NCBI GenBank assembly: GCA_018857735.1
Contig: JABMCL010001678.1
Coordinates: 1 to 64,000 of the forward strand
Length of the DNA stretch: 64,000 nt
Direction: 5' to 3'
DNA from: Alviniconcha marisindica
Taxonomy: Eukaryota > Mollusca > Gastropoda > Provannidae
Shown: positions 10,054 to 21,409 of the stretch, piece by piece
Layout of the letters: each line of letters begins with the position of its first letter
Position numbering within the stretch: the first letter of the stretch is position 1
The notes under the pieces: generated by a model
What the model was told of the DNA's origin: nothing
The model's input: only the letters and a program-made list of their open reading frames with translations
The model's database searches: none
Position numbers and translations under genes: made by a program

Positions 10054-10725
10054 TCACAAGTCTAAGTAGCTGACAACACCCTTGTAACCTTTCCTATACA
10101 TCATACGTCTAATAGCATTGGAAAGCCGGCTGAAATGCGATGGTCCACAAGCCGAGCTGAATGGTAACCGAACATCAAACAGGTATGTGTCAATGTCCTC
10201 ACCTTCAAAGTGCCATGCTAACCCTGTGGCTTTGTAATCATCGGGGTGGATCGGCACAGAATGATACACTGATTGGAGGTCCAGTTTAGCACAATAATAC
10301 CCTGGTTTAGCCAGACGACAGGTGTCCTGTAGAGTTTGATAGGGCATTGAATGGTGATCAGTATACTTGTTCATGGCAAAACCCTCCGGTAGACTGCCGT
10401 CATGAATCAGACGCACTGACCCATCATCTTTGGGTATGGCCCCCAAGGGGCTGATTATGGCTGGCTTTTCCCTCGCGATGACATAATTACCCTGCTTGAT
10501 TTGTGTTTTAAGCTCTTTTTCCACCAGTGTCCTGCGGGAATGCAAGGTAGTGGATTTGTGATTCTTTGCCTCTGCCTCTGCAATTTTGCAGCCCTTGTTG
10601 GTGATTTGAAACCCATTTTTAATGCTTGCCAAAAGAAAAGCTTTATCTGGATCATCTTTCAGTTGCCTTTCCCATTCAGATACTTTGGATGCAATGGACT
10701 GGTAATTACCAAGAAATTCACACAT
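10054..10725 (-). pseudogene. DIRS-type reverse transcriptase, N-terminal part, truncated at active site
   Basis: Contains the RT fingers and palm: SPLGAIPKDDGSVRLIHDGS, a YYCAKLDLQSVYHSVPIHP segment (first catalytic Asp in the KLDL context), and a RLPFSSACGPSHF segment. It reaches VVSYLD and then runs into Leu and a stop. Family members have a second Asp directly after YLD. That Asp and a few following residues are deleted and the downstream frame is shifted. Confidence 0.85.
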
Positions 10726-10741
10726 GAATGGGTTTTGGGGT

Positions 10742-11221
10742 TCAGACGGGCTGTTGAGTTGGAAAGAGGGGGAATGTCCTACCTGATCCGCTGACTGCCG
10801 CTGATTCTATTCCTGTTTGGCTGTTGCCTGTTGCTGGTGATGGTCTGACGGGGGGTGTGCTTGTAGGCAGGCCTGGGGGTTTCAGATCTACCTTGCTGGT
10901 TGCTCTGGCACCGATGTCCACATCGTCAGCATTCGTCTTCAGCAGGTCGCACAGGAGTGCAGACGGACGTTGGGATGGTGCAGGTGTGGCAGTTTTGGGG
11001 GCGAGTGGCCCGCCACCCCTGTCAGCCTGCAACTGGCCCACGGCTGTGTGTAGGGCCGCCATCTCCCCCTTCTTCAGCTCACTGAAGCTACAAATGACCT
11101 CGTCTGTGAGGCCCAGTAGGGCCGCTTTGGAATAGTAACCCTCATCACCTAGAGCCTTCGCGACAGCGTTAGTGAGTCCCCATTTGGACAAAAACGCTCC
11201 AAAATCAAACAGACTGGCCAT
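10742..11221 (-). CDS. DIRS-type gag-like ORF (retrotransposon remnant)
   Basis: About 160 residues from ATG at 11221. The N-terminal half (AFLSKWGLTNAVAKAL, LLGLTDEVI and ELKKGEMAAL segments) is a helical SAM-like arrangement typical of the first ORF of DIRS/Ngaro elements. The C-terminal half is proline-rich. It lies directly upstream of the RT block on the same strand. Open, but part of a dead element. Confidence 0.65.
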   Translation of the reverse strand: MASLFDFGAFLSKWGLTNAVAKALGDEGYYSKAALLGLTDEVICSFSELKKGEMAALHTAVGQLQADRGGGPLAPKTATPAPSQRPSALLCDLLKTNADDVDIGARATSKVDLKPPGLPTSTPPVRPSPATGNSQTGIESAAVSGSGRTFPLFPTQQPV

Positions 11222-11696
11222 GTTAGTGGTGAGATGCTGCAGTTTCACTGGCGCTGCGCAGAGTCCAGATTCTCTCCCAGCCTCTGTCCCTTTACAGTTT
11301 TCTCCGCCTCCTCAACCAGCCCTCCCATCCCCTACTTGCCACTACACCTCTCCCTCCCCTCCCTCCATCCTGCTTCCTGTCCTCTGGACACCCCGGCACC
11401 CCTCCCCTGCCTCCCTCCCTCCCCCCTGGCCATGGTCACTTGGTGTTTAAACTCAAGTTCACTTGACAGTGCAACTTCCATGTTTGAAAGAGGCAACAGG
11501 GGTGTACAAATAAACAAATTCCCTCTGAAGCAAGTGAAGAATCTAGTGACACCGTCATCCATTTTTATTTCTATTTTTTCTTCATCCACAGGAGAGCTCT
11601 GCTCTCAGCCAATCAGAAGCAATGTTCGTCGAATAGGGCAAATGTTCCCAGAACATGTTGAGTGAAGCTTTTTGGACCCCAAATATAGCTTTGACA

Positions 11697-11815
11697 AATA
11701 CTTCCAACTAGGTTCGCGAAGAAAAGTTTCGCCCAATTAAGAACCAACTAGCTTCGCCGAATACTTCCAACTAGGTTTGCGAACAAACATTCGCCCAATT
11801 AAGAATGGGCTTACG
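11697..11815. repeat. Tandem duplication, 63-bp unit, about 1.8 copies
   Basis: AATACTTCCAACTAGGTT starts at 11697 and again at 11760. Each copy continues with a TTCGCCCAATTAAGAA block. Confidence 0.9.
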
Positions 11816-12400
11816 GGTTAGGCTTTTTTGTATGGCTCTTGTTGAGCAGCTAGATGATAGTTGATAGGTGGTATGTGCAGCTTGCTGCCATGTGGCACTG
11901 GTATTTGCCATTATACATTTATATAATATTTTTTAATTTTGTAACAATGGTCAACGATACCATTGTGTCCTAGCTTTATGTGCTGTTTTAATAGGGGTAA
12001 TATTGAAGCGACTAACTCTTCAAAAATGTGTGTCTGATGTTTGTGTATGTATCTTTTGTTTTTTGTTTGTGAGGTGATTGGTTTATGGATTGGCTTGACA
12101 GAGGGTTTATATATATTACGAGAAGAGTTTTGAAATGTGCATTTGCTTATGACCTGAGTTTGACTGTCCTGAGGTGCCCCTTTGTGGTTGACAGGACATT
12201 AAAATCCAATTGCTTACATACCGCTCCAGTGCACATGCATCCCAATCCCTTGGATCAGTTGCTGTGTGTTTAAGAAGGGCAATATTGAAGGGACTAACTC
12301 AAAAATGTGTGTATATCAAGTGATTTGGTAGATCTGACTTGAGAAATTTGCATATACCATATATATATGAGAAGACTTGAAATGTGCAGGGGAGTTAATT
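11815..12400 (+). repeat. Family A copy plus a second partial tail
   Basis: The middle and 3' parts of family A run to about 12212 (GTATGGCTCTTGTTGAGCAG to the GACAGGACATTAAAATCC tail). A second degraded piece of the same family (AGGGCAATATTGAAGGGACT) follows at 12265-12400. Confidence 0.85.
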
Positions 12401-12534
12401 AGTGCTCAAAATACATAACACAAGGACAACAACAAAGACCTGAGTCACAGGATGTACCTGGTAGAGTTTATGTACCTTGTATTTATACACATGCCAGGTG
12501 AGTTACCGTAGACCACTCAGGTCTTTGTTGTTGT
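12396..12534. mobile_element. Foldback/MITE-like element, copy 1
   Basis: A perfect 20-base inverted repeat, ACAACAACAAAGACCTGAGT at 12426-12445 and its reverse complement at 12515-12534, brackets a ~70-base loop with TAGAGTTTATGTACCTTGTA. The outer left flank GAGTTAATTAGTGCTC also matches the inverted right end of the second copy at 59.9-60.2 kb. No coding capacity. Confidence 0.8.
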
Positions 12535-12895
12535 ACAAATGAGCCAGTGGCAAAAGGTGGTGATACAGTGCACTACAAGTATTAAACTGATAATAAACTT
12601 AACATGTACATCCTCAATGTGTTTGATGTTTGCTTTGTTGGATTGTTTGTTTTCTAATGAGATACATACAACAGAATTAAGAGTGTAAGCACCATATTAA
12701 AGGTAAAAATTAAGTTTTCTTTGCAAAATCTTCAAAATTTGCTGAGGTCCAAATGGGACATTTACACACCTGTCCACTGCATCTTAAATTGATGCCAGCT
12801 ACATCATTATCGCATCTCTTACATAATGAGGAAACAAGAGACAATACATTTTCCACTCACAACTGAAAAAAATCCTCCTAAACTTTTCAGTATAT

Positions 12896-13025
12896 TGTTA
12901 GTTGTCATAATTATATGTATTACGTTTGTGAAACTTAGAAAATGTTGGAGAATGTTGTAAAGCACAGTGAGTTTGGGTACACCAGAGAATAGCGCAGTAG
13001 AAAAGTTATCTATTGTTATTTTTAG
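12896..13025 (+). repeat. Dispersed repeat with 3' LINE/SINE-like tail, copy 1
   Basis: Nearly identical over ~125 bases to 50024-50145, including GAAACTTAGAAAATGTTGGA and the CACCAGAGAATAGCGC block, then a TTATT-rich tail. Confidence 0.9.
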
Positions 13026-13959
13026 TATTATTTGATCTGAAATCTTTCCCAGTTGGTTGTGACTTGTCATGTCTGCTTATGCATTGTTATTAACCACTCC
13101 CTTTCTCTTTATCATTGCAGAGAACACAAGCCAACATTTCAAATTATCAATAATTAGGGATTAAAGTACTAACTTTTCCTCATTTCTTCAAAATACAGCT
13201 AGAATTGTAAACAAAAAGGGAGAAAGAAAAAAAAATGTTTTGGTTTAAACAAAATGTTATTCATTCATCGTAATCATAAGCTCAACAAATAAGTACAGGA
13301 AACACAAAAGCAATATGCTTATTTGAGTGTTACCTATAGATAAAATGATAATCACACAGACATTTACAATGGCAAGATGGCAAATTGTTGTCAAAACGTC
13401 AGAGGCAACAAAACCAACAAAGACCAAAATGACAACAAAAAACAAACAAAACAAAAAGCAAAACAATAACAACAAAACGGGAGGAGGGGGTGGGGGTTAA
13501 AAAAGCAAATAACTAACCGAATGGTCTAGTAATGTTGTCATAATTATTGATCTGAGAGAGAGAGGGAGAGGATTAAAACGTGTACTTCTTCGCTTGTATC
13601 ATAAACAGATTTTGGCAGACTTTTACAGATTTACAAAAAAATGTTTTCATGTCTGATCATCTCAACGGACCTTTTATCACAACTGATTTTCTATAGGGTA
13701 GCTGGGAAAATGTCACATTCACTTAACAGGTGTGGTCCATTATTTTTTCTATGTATTTTTGTTTTGTTTTTGTTTTTGTCAGTAATTATTTGTTCTTTCG
13801 TTAAATTGAGAAATTTTATTTAAATTTCTGAGTTGAAATTTTGAGTGCATTGTCCCATTTTTTGCATGACCTTTTGTCACTGGCTCAAATACATATTTCA
13901 AGTGCTAATTAACTCCCTTGTTTGTTGATTCTGTATGAACGCTCTGGGCTCGTTCTACT

Positions 13960-14030
13960 TCAGATTTATGACAGAGTTTGATCATCCGGAGGTAACCCTG
14001 TGTGGGTGACAGGAGGTTAAAATCCTGTTA
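13960..14030 (+). repeat. Family A 3' fragment
   Basis: Contains AGAGTTTGATCATCCGGAGG and a GTGTGGGTGACAGGAGGTTA block matching the family A tail. The preceding GTGCTAATTAACTCCC block at about 13901 matches the end of the foldback element. Confidence 0.7.
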
Positions 14031-14387
14031 CTTCCATACTTACTTTTGTTACAGCCTGTTTTGTCCTCAGTGTGAACAAATACTCCTATATTTAAAGAAG
14101 CTGGTTGCCTGCACAGATCACAGACAAGGAAGAAGAGCTCAGGCAACACAAATTTTAGTTGCCCCTGGCCATGGCATTAGCAGATGACACTATATAACAA
14201 ATGTGCATGAACAAAAGATTAGGCAACAATGATTCGTTTGATTGAGAACATCACCTTTTCACACTGCCTTCCTCTTCTGTGTATTATGGTTACATGATAC
14301 AGATCACGATGACCAGATCACCCACATCTTGATGCACACATGCAGAATTTACATAAATTATTTATATAAAAAAAGATATTCAAGCTT

Positions 14388-14545
14388 TTCATGTTTTTTC
14401 CCCCTATTCTGCTGTAATCATATGTCTCTTTTTGTGGAACATGGTTTTATATTTCAAGTAAGACATGCTGTATTTTTTCCCTATTCTACTGTAATCATAC
14501 ATCCCTTTTTGTGGAACATGGTTTTATATTTCAAGTAAGACATGA
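14388..14545. repeat. Tandem duplication, ~80-bp unit, 2 copies
   Basis: The block from TGTAATCATATGTCTCTTTT to ATTTCAAGTAAGACATG is repeated directly with a few substitutions. Confidence 0.9.
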
Positions 14546-14734
14546 ACATTTTTTGTGAAAGATGATGGGTCTTTTTTCCCTTTTTTCTTCTTTAATAGCA
14601 ACAATGTTACAAAATTATACACAAATAAGAATGCAACAAGTACAAAAAACAAAACAAAAATATATAAATCTTTCACAAAAACATATTCATGTTTAATAAT
14701 ATATAAGTGCATGTGTTCCAATTGTTTTGCTGTT

Positions 14735-15385
14735 TGCTGGGGATGTCTGATGTTTACGCCCCTGTCAGGAATCTCAGGGTAGTCGTTTGATTCCTCTTTC
14801 CTATCTCCTCTTTTGCTTTTCTGCCTAGTCCTCTTGCTCTTTCTCTCTTGTCATTTTTCATTTTATGATCCATTCTCCTGATTTTTTTTCCAGAAAACTC
14901 TCTTAACATATTTTTTCCAGAAAACTCTCTAACATATTTCTCTAAGTGCTGGGCTTTTTTGTATGGCTCTTGTTGAGCAGCTAGATGATGGTTGGTAGGT
15001 GGTATTGCATCTTGCTACCATATGGCACTGGTATTTGCCATTATGTATTAAAAAATAAAATAAATAAAATCTTCTTCTGTCCATTCTTTTTTCTCTCACT
15101 CTCTTTGGGGGGGGGGGGGGGGGGGGGGGGGGAGGGGTCTTCAAATCTGGTACCAGTAAATTAGACAGAATGGTTGACAATACTAGCATAGCATGTGCTG
15201 TTTTTACAGGGGTAAAATTGTGTTGGATGTTTGTGCATGTATGTTTTGTTTTATGTTTGTGTAGGGATTGGTTTTGTGGATTGACTTGACAAAAGGGTTT
15301 GGAAGAGTTTTGAAATGTACCTTTGTACAGACTTTGATTGTCCTGAGGTGATTGTGTGTTTGACAGGACATTAAAATCTAATTAC
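14735..15385 (+). repeat. Family A copy, near full length, with internal poly-G
   Basis: Collinear with 5661-6280, including TGGGGATGTCTGATG at the head and GTTTGACAGGACATTAAAAT at the tail. A 26-base G run (15107-15132) has expanded inside this copy. Confidence 0.9.
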
Positions 15386-15616
15386 TAACCACTTGTTGTG
15401 GACACCTTTCTTCTACAACTTAAATTTTTTGTGGGGGGCTTCGTATAAAAATACTAATTCTGGAGGCAAAAAAATATAACGTTAGTCATGCTGATTCCTG
15501 TCTAAGAGAGTAAAGGAGTGAAGGAATTTAATATAGAGACAGACAGGGGTGGTGGGTGGGTGGGGGGTTTGTTCATCAGTTTCTCAAGTTTGTTTTGTTT
15601 ACTCTTTACATTGCAG

Positions 15617-15820
15617 TTGTGTCAGACTGAAGCTGGACGACTTCATGTGAAAGCGAAAAATGCATACATCATTTTGCGTGAACTGCTTGCTTGGGAAACC
15701 TGTCAAGAAAATATTGAGTCTATACGTGATGTTCAAGATCTTCTTGTTGATGAGGAACCACAAGAGGCACTGGAGGAGATACCACCAGGGTGGTACTGTG
15801 GCACAGCTGTGATGGATTAG
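15617..15820 (+). CDS. HGH1: HGH1 homolog, terminal coding exon 3 of 3
   Basis: The acceptor CAG at 15614-15616 joins in phase 0 to exon 2. The exon encodes 67 residues then TAG. It carries the family's C-terminal armadillo segment: AYIILRELLAWE, a VQDLLVDEEP segment and LEEIP. After LEEIP the residues GWYCGTAVMD do not resemble other HGH1 tails, which usually continue with an acidic, glutamine-rich helix. A different reading frame stays open past the stop to 15864 and ends in an acidic stretch (MGDEEETKSDKD). A one- or two-base indel, or an alternative splice, could therefore change the end. The gene core is secure; the last ten residues are less so. Confidence 0.92.
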   Translation: MCQTEAGRLHVKAKNAYIILRELLAWETCQENIESIRDVQDLLVDEEPQEALEEIPPGWYCGTAVMD

Positions 15821-15880
15821 CACTGATGGGTGATGAAGAAGAAACTAAGTCTGACAAGGACTAGCACTATAGAACTGTCA

Positions 15881-15886
15881 AATAAA
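15881..15886 (+). promoter_or_regulatory. HGH1: HGH1 poly(A) signal AATAAA
   Basis: Canonical AATAAA about 60 bases after the stop codon, followed by a T-rich stretch (CTTTCTTTTGTTG). Confidence 0.75.
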
Positions 15887-15899
15887 TCTGGACGTCTAA

Positions 15900-18244
15900 G
15901 ACTTTCTTTTGTTGACATTTTGATTTGGCCTATGGTGTTAATACAGTTCTTAAAATGGTTCTGAAATGAAAATTAGACCTTACTCAGTGGGTTTGAGTGG
16001 GTTACCAGGAAATAACATTCTGATTCTTAAGAATTAAAAGACCTGTTTCTTTAATTTAAACAACTAATACACATTTTTGGCCCTTTATAGTTTCCTTGGA
16101 TGTAATGAACAATCCAGATGAAAATAAACATATTCATTTGAAGTTCTGCAGCTAAAGTAGTAAAAGTCACCATAAAAAAATGGCATTATTTATACTTAGG
16201 AAAATTCAGATTGTCTAACTTTTAAGAAATGAGACCTAGATTAATTTTCATAAAATCTTCACAACACATAAACCTGTTGGTTACATATGATGCTTTGCAA
16301 AAAGCAAGTAGAAGATCATTGTGTTCCATTTTTAGCAGTGCAATGCTCTATATTCCCACCCTCACTTAGTAAGGTCCAACACCAAATGCCCCAAACAGCA
16401 TTGCCTGCTTCTACACCTTTGTGACAGTAAACAGTTTCCTTGGACAAAATAAACAATGGGCACTGAGGGAACATTTGTGTTTTTTTAAGTGAAGTTAATC
16501 ATCCCACACATGGCAGTTCAACTAACTTATGAATACTCATTAATTTGAAAACTTTCATAGCTAAAAAAAGATCATCAAAGCAGTGTCAATGGCAACATGA
16601 TTTATAATAATAAACAGACATACTGGATAACAAATTAATAATACAAATTATATCACATGAGAAAACATATCCCTCATCCACACTTTTCACCCACCCTTTT
16701 AAAATGTAAACTAATATTACCAAACTCCTGTTGTAGGCCATGAAACAGGTCAATTTTGTCCAGTACACAGGGACATTTTTTTGGTATGCTAAGATTTCAT
16801 TCCATGTAGATGTACCTATCTTTCTTAAGAATGGGTATGGAACTAATTAAGTAGCATAACAATAATCAATGAATGTCAAGATTATGATAAATTGAGAAAC
16901 TGTCCAAACACATATCTGAAAGGTTCAAAAGAATGCTATTTACTGGGGGAAAAAAACAATCTGCAAATTTTGAGGGTAATTCCCTTTATCAAGCTACAAA
17001 ACAACACTTAACAGTTAAACGGTGAAAAACAGTCAAAAATGAGATGGAAAGCTAACTCAATCTGTTTTTGGTTGAGCTATGCAGTTTTCCTGTCTAGTGC
17101 TTAGAAGAATCTTGTTATGATTCTTATTAATTGTTACAAATTGCCAAGTCATGTTAAAGATCCTGTAGTCCATGTCAGAGTTTGATGGATTATAGAAACA
17201 CCAAAATAACCCAGCATGCACTGAAAGTGTCAGAGTCTTCATAATGTTAAAGTTGGACACCACATGGAAGAAGAAGAATTGCAATAACTAGATTAGTTAA
17301 ATAAAGAAAAGTATTTTGCTTTATGCCATTTGATGTTATCCAGAGATCATGGCTATGCAATAATTATTGAAAAGAACACAAAAATAATTAGTGCAGTCAC
17401 TGTACTGTGTCAGTGCAGTTGCCAGCTATTTGGAAACTGATCTTCACTTGCAGTAAATAAGTAAGAATGCAGTTAGTATTCAGCCATTTTATTTTGTATA
17501 TAGTGGATTATCTAATATAATAAAGAAACAGAAGGAAGTGTAGGAATGAATGTACAGTTACCATAGTATGCCTGTGCAGCTACCAGTAAGTAATATTTTC
17601 TTGCATTTATTTGAAAAGTTTACATATGACTGTATATTGTGTCATTTTATTTCTTTAAGAAATAGATATACAATCGAATATCTGCTTAAGTGAAAAATGC
17701 TTAAGTGGAACTTCGCTGGGGTCGAACTGTTATTTCCTGACCAAAGCAGTTCCTTGTGTGACTAATTTTACTACAGATTGGTCAGAAACGAATTTCAATT
17801 AAGTCCAACATATTTTCCCCTTTTGCCACTTGGATAAGTCAAAGCCAAACATGTTAAGTCTAGCTCTAGTCTGAAGGTACTTCAGTCATTCTCGCTTTTT
17901 GGTCATCTTTTTTTGCTTTTGATCTGGCATCACAAACGCGGTCTTGGTCTGTTCACACTGGAATTACTGATTCTGGTGCCTCTGTTTTTGTTGTTGTTTA
18001 CAAACATTATGGCCTCAGTCACTTCTTTGTATACATGCATAGCATTAACAGCATTTTTTTGTCACACTGCCCTTGGAGGATGTACCAAGTTATACTTTTT
18101 TCCCTTCATTTTTTTCCTCCCCTTTTCCAGGCTTTTTGTGTGTATGATTGTGTTTGGGTGGCTTAGTTTAGATGCCTCATTTTAGTGTGTTATGTTACAG
18201 AAGAACTGCTGTGCTTGTTGGCACGATACGTTTGTTGCATATAG
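15900..18244. other. Intergenic, AT-rich; no gene recognised
   Basis: Only short ORFs without domain features. No microsatellite longer than a few units and no clear copy of the named repeat families. Around 17690-17880 there are direct CTTAAGTG-type repeats of unclear origin. Confidence 0.6.
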
Positions 18245-18445
18245 ATGGATAGTCCAATAATTTCATCTTTGAATTGCCATGGTTTGGGAAATCTCCAAAT
18301 GCGAAGAGACATTTTTCTGTATCTTAAACAAAAAGGTCACCCAGTACATTGCTTACAAAATACACACTTTGATAAAAAGATAGAATATGTAGCTTCAGAG
18401 TCAGGGTATAAATGTGTTTTTTTGCATCATATAAGTAAAATTGAA
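18245..18445 (+). pseudogene. LINE endonuclease N-terminus
   Basis: The SLNCHGLGNLQMRRDIFLYL segment resembles the first strand and helix of the APE-type endonuclease in L1/Tx1 LINEs (usual form: N.NGL....K). The frame is cut by the family A insertion after HISKIEE. Confidence 0.7.
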
Positions 18446-18452
18446 GAGGCGT

Positions 18453-19096
18453 ACCCTAAGGGAGGCAGGGGATGTCCGATGTCTCCCTCCTGTCTGGAAT
18501 CTCAGGGCTGTCATTTGATTCCCCTTTCCTATCTCCTCTCTTGTTGTTTCGGCCTAGTCCTCTTGCTCTTTCTGTCTTGTCATTTTTCTGTTAATGGTCC
18601 ATTCTCCTGACTTTTTTCCAGAAAATTCTCAAGAAAAATTTGTGATGGTTTAGGCTTTTTTGAGCAGCTAGGAGATGATAGTTGGTAGGTGGTATGTGCA
18701 GCTTGCTGCCATATGGCACTGGTATTTGCCCTTATGCATTTATATAACATTTATTTTATTTTATGTTGTGTCTGTCCATTCCTTTTTTGTATTTTTCTTT
18801 AACCTGGTATCGATAAATTTGACAGAATGGTTGACGATAACAGCATGTCCTAGCCTTATGTGCTCTTTTAACAGGGGTAATATTGAAGGGACTAACTCTT
18901 CGAAAATTTGTGTCTGATGTTTGTGTATGTATGTTTGCTTTTATGATTGGTTTTGTAGACTGACTTGACAGAGTGTTCATGTATATGTGAGAAGAGTTTA
19001 GAAATGCGTATTTGCTTATGACCCAAGTTTGACTGTCCTGAGGTGACCCTGTGTGGTTGACAGGACATTAAAATCCAGTTACTACTACTGCCAACT
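18453..19096 (+). repeat. Family A full-length copy with 7-bp target duplication
   Basis: Bracketed by GAGGCGT at 18446-18452 and 19097-19103. This defines the element as about 644 bases, starting CCCTAAGGGAGGCAGGGGAT and ending in an ACTACTACTG tail. It inserted into the LINE endonuclease region, so it is younger than that LINE. Confidence 0.8.
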
Positions 19097-19103
19097 GAGG
19101 CGT

Positions 19104-20340
19104 CTTTTGCCACCATTCAACAGCAGTGAGTGCCCGGTCATTTCACTTGACGAAAATTAATTTTTAAATTTAAAAGTATGGTTGAAGAAAAATGGACAGC
19201 CGGTCAGGGGCACAAAGGCAGAACATGTCCACTGTAATCGGTCATACCTTATTTTCCCTCAAGGAGCAATTTCTTCAGACAGGCTTCAAAAAGGAGACAA
19301 AAGAAAGAGAGAGAGATAAGAAGAAAAGAAGAAAAAAAGAGAAGAAATAAAAGTAAATAATGTAATATACATATATATATATGAAGAAAAAAACGTAGAA
19401 GTAAACATAAATCAGAATACTGATGAAAATGAAATTTAAAAAAGTACAAATGAAAACGTGTGCTTGTGGCCATAATTTGAATTTCTTGTGTTTATAGATG
19501 AATATTCTTGATTCTTAAAAAGCAGTATATGTATAGATATAAATTGTATATTGTTGTAATTTTTACACTGTTATGATTCAGACCTCTTTAAGTTTGAAGA
19601 AATTTTAATAATTTGACTGAAATTTTTTAAATGAGAAGCCATCAAAAGGTAAAACTCAGGCCACATTCTTTGCACAAAGTTAGTAAGTAGCAGTGGGTGT
19701 AATATGAAAAGCTATATTCTGAACTACTGGAGGCTTTTTAGACAGAATAAATAATTAAATGTGTGCTTGTCATGTCATCAACACCACTGTCTCACTCAAA
19801 CCTCATCTTTACAGTCTGCCATATAAAGGCACAAACACACTCAGACACAGTTGGCATACCTGCACCAATAGGAGACTTTAGTCAGGATTTACAAATTAAA
19901 AATTAAAATAAAGGCACTCTGCTGATAGTGTTAGGGCTGGGATTATGCTGCATGTCTGTAGTGTAGAAACATTAATGATAGCACTTAGCTGGGTCATTTT
20001 GTGAATCCTCTTTAAATATACACCCCCACCACAGCTTTTAAAGCATCAGGATACTGAAAGAATTCTGTCTGAAATAAAGTAAATAAAATAGTAAAAAACT
20101 AAGTTGTGCGGATTATAGTGGCAAAACTGCTGTCACTTTTTTGACCAGTTTCACTGAGCGGCAACCTCCTAACTTTCTGCAGTTTCTTGTCAGCATTTAA
20201 TCTGTGCAACTTTAATTTACGTCCCTCCACCTCCTTTCTTTTGTAGTTAAAACAGCACACACAATATCCTTCCCCATGGTAGTTATTTTTTAGTACTGCG
20301 GTTAATCAAAACCACCTTCGCTGCAGTGACACCCAGTAGG
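19104..20340. other. Degraded DNA inside or beside the LINE; nothing recognised
   Basis: AT-rich, with purine-rich stretches at 19280-19350. It may be decayed LINE endonuclease sequence or a further insertion. No domain is readable. Confidence 0.5.
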
Positions 20341-21409
20341 CCTAACATAGCTGCCGGAACGTCCCAGTCAACAAACGTCCACCTTTCACAGGGGAAGAGC
20401 ACTCTAAAATTTTCTCTGAAGCAGTCAAATGCTACAAAAATCATAATGTTGTAGTAGTGGGAGACTGGAACCTTGTTCTAGACTCTCAGTAGATTGTTAT
20501 AATTATAAACACATTAATAACCCCAAAGCCAAAGATGCGGTACAAAATATGATATTAGAGCTTGCGTTGACAGATGCTTGGAGAAGGAACAATCCACATT
20601 GTAAATGTTATACATGGTGAAAACCAAACCTTTTGAAGCAGGCTAGATTATATTCTTTTGTCAGATCATTTAATGTGGCATTTTGATGACACTGATATTC
20701 TTCCAGGATATTGATATTGTTATGCTCAAGCTCAAATTTGGGAAAGATATAAAGCCAATACTTTCTGAAATTCAATTGCTCACTGCGTAGAGCTAAAGAT
20801 TACCTAGAGCAAGTGAACACTGAAATTCAAAATGTAATAGATGAATGTGCAGCTGGTCACTATGACCCTGCATAATATCCCCAAATCCCAGATAGAACTT
20901 AGTATACCAGACAGGTTGTTTTGGGACTTTATGTTGATGAAAAGTAGATCCAAAACAATAGCTTACCTGAGTATGAAGAAAAAGAAAATGCAAGAAAAAG
21001 AGCACAACCTTGAAAAGAGCATTAATGAAATTGAAACAAAAGAAGAAAAACAGAAGAAGATATTAAATTCCTACAAGAAAAAAAATCAAGAATTAATTTT
21101 ATTACGAGAAAAAAGGATTGAGGGAGTTATGTTGATGTCAAAAGCAAGGTGAAAAAATTACAAAATACTTTTGCAGTCTTGGAAAAAAAGAAACTTTATA
21201 AGTAAACAGATGAAAAAAGTAGTAGATGAAAATGGGTCAGTTCTTGAGGAACCAATGCAATTATGAATGAAGTCCAATGATGTAGTTTGTTATGAAATTA
21301 ATGAGCTGATTGGTGAAACACCAAAATTATCAGAGGAGCAAAAAGTATTACTTGATAATATCAGACTGATCTATGACCTAAATTACCTGATTTAAAAAAA
21401 TTGATAGGT

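Larger units (their letters stand above)
8986..11221 (-). mobile_element. Decayed DIRS-type retrotransposon (gag-RT-RNase H)
   Basis: Three consecutive minus-strand coding blocks occur in the order gag, reverse transcriptase, RNase H. The RT/RNase H style (a WWL.FL.TFNG segment, an HVPG motif and a C-terminal ISWLHE segment) fits tyrosine-recombinase retrotransposons of the DIRS/Ngaro group. No tyrosine recombinase block and no terminal repeats are visible, so the element is 3'-truncated or has lost them. It sits antisense in HGH1 intron 2. Confidence 0.8.
8199..15616 (+). other. HGH1 intron 2
   Basis: About 7.4 kb between the GTGTGC donor and the ACATTGCAG acceptor. It contains a decayed DIRS-type retrotransposon in antisense, family A copies, a foldback element, small tandem duplications and a poly-G tract. 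Stretches 8200-8625, 8725-8985, 11225-11690 and 13030-13950 contain nothing I can name; 11260-11430 is a C-rich pyrimidine stretch. Confidence 0.85.

Noticed and set aside
10824..11665. Plus-strand ORFs up to 143 codons
   Set aside because: Partly antisense of the gag-like ORF and partly a C-rich pyrimidine stretch; no domain.
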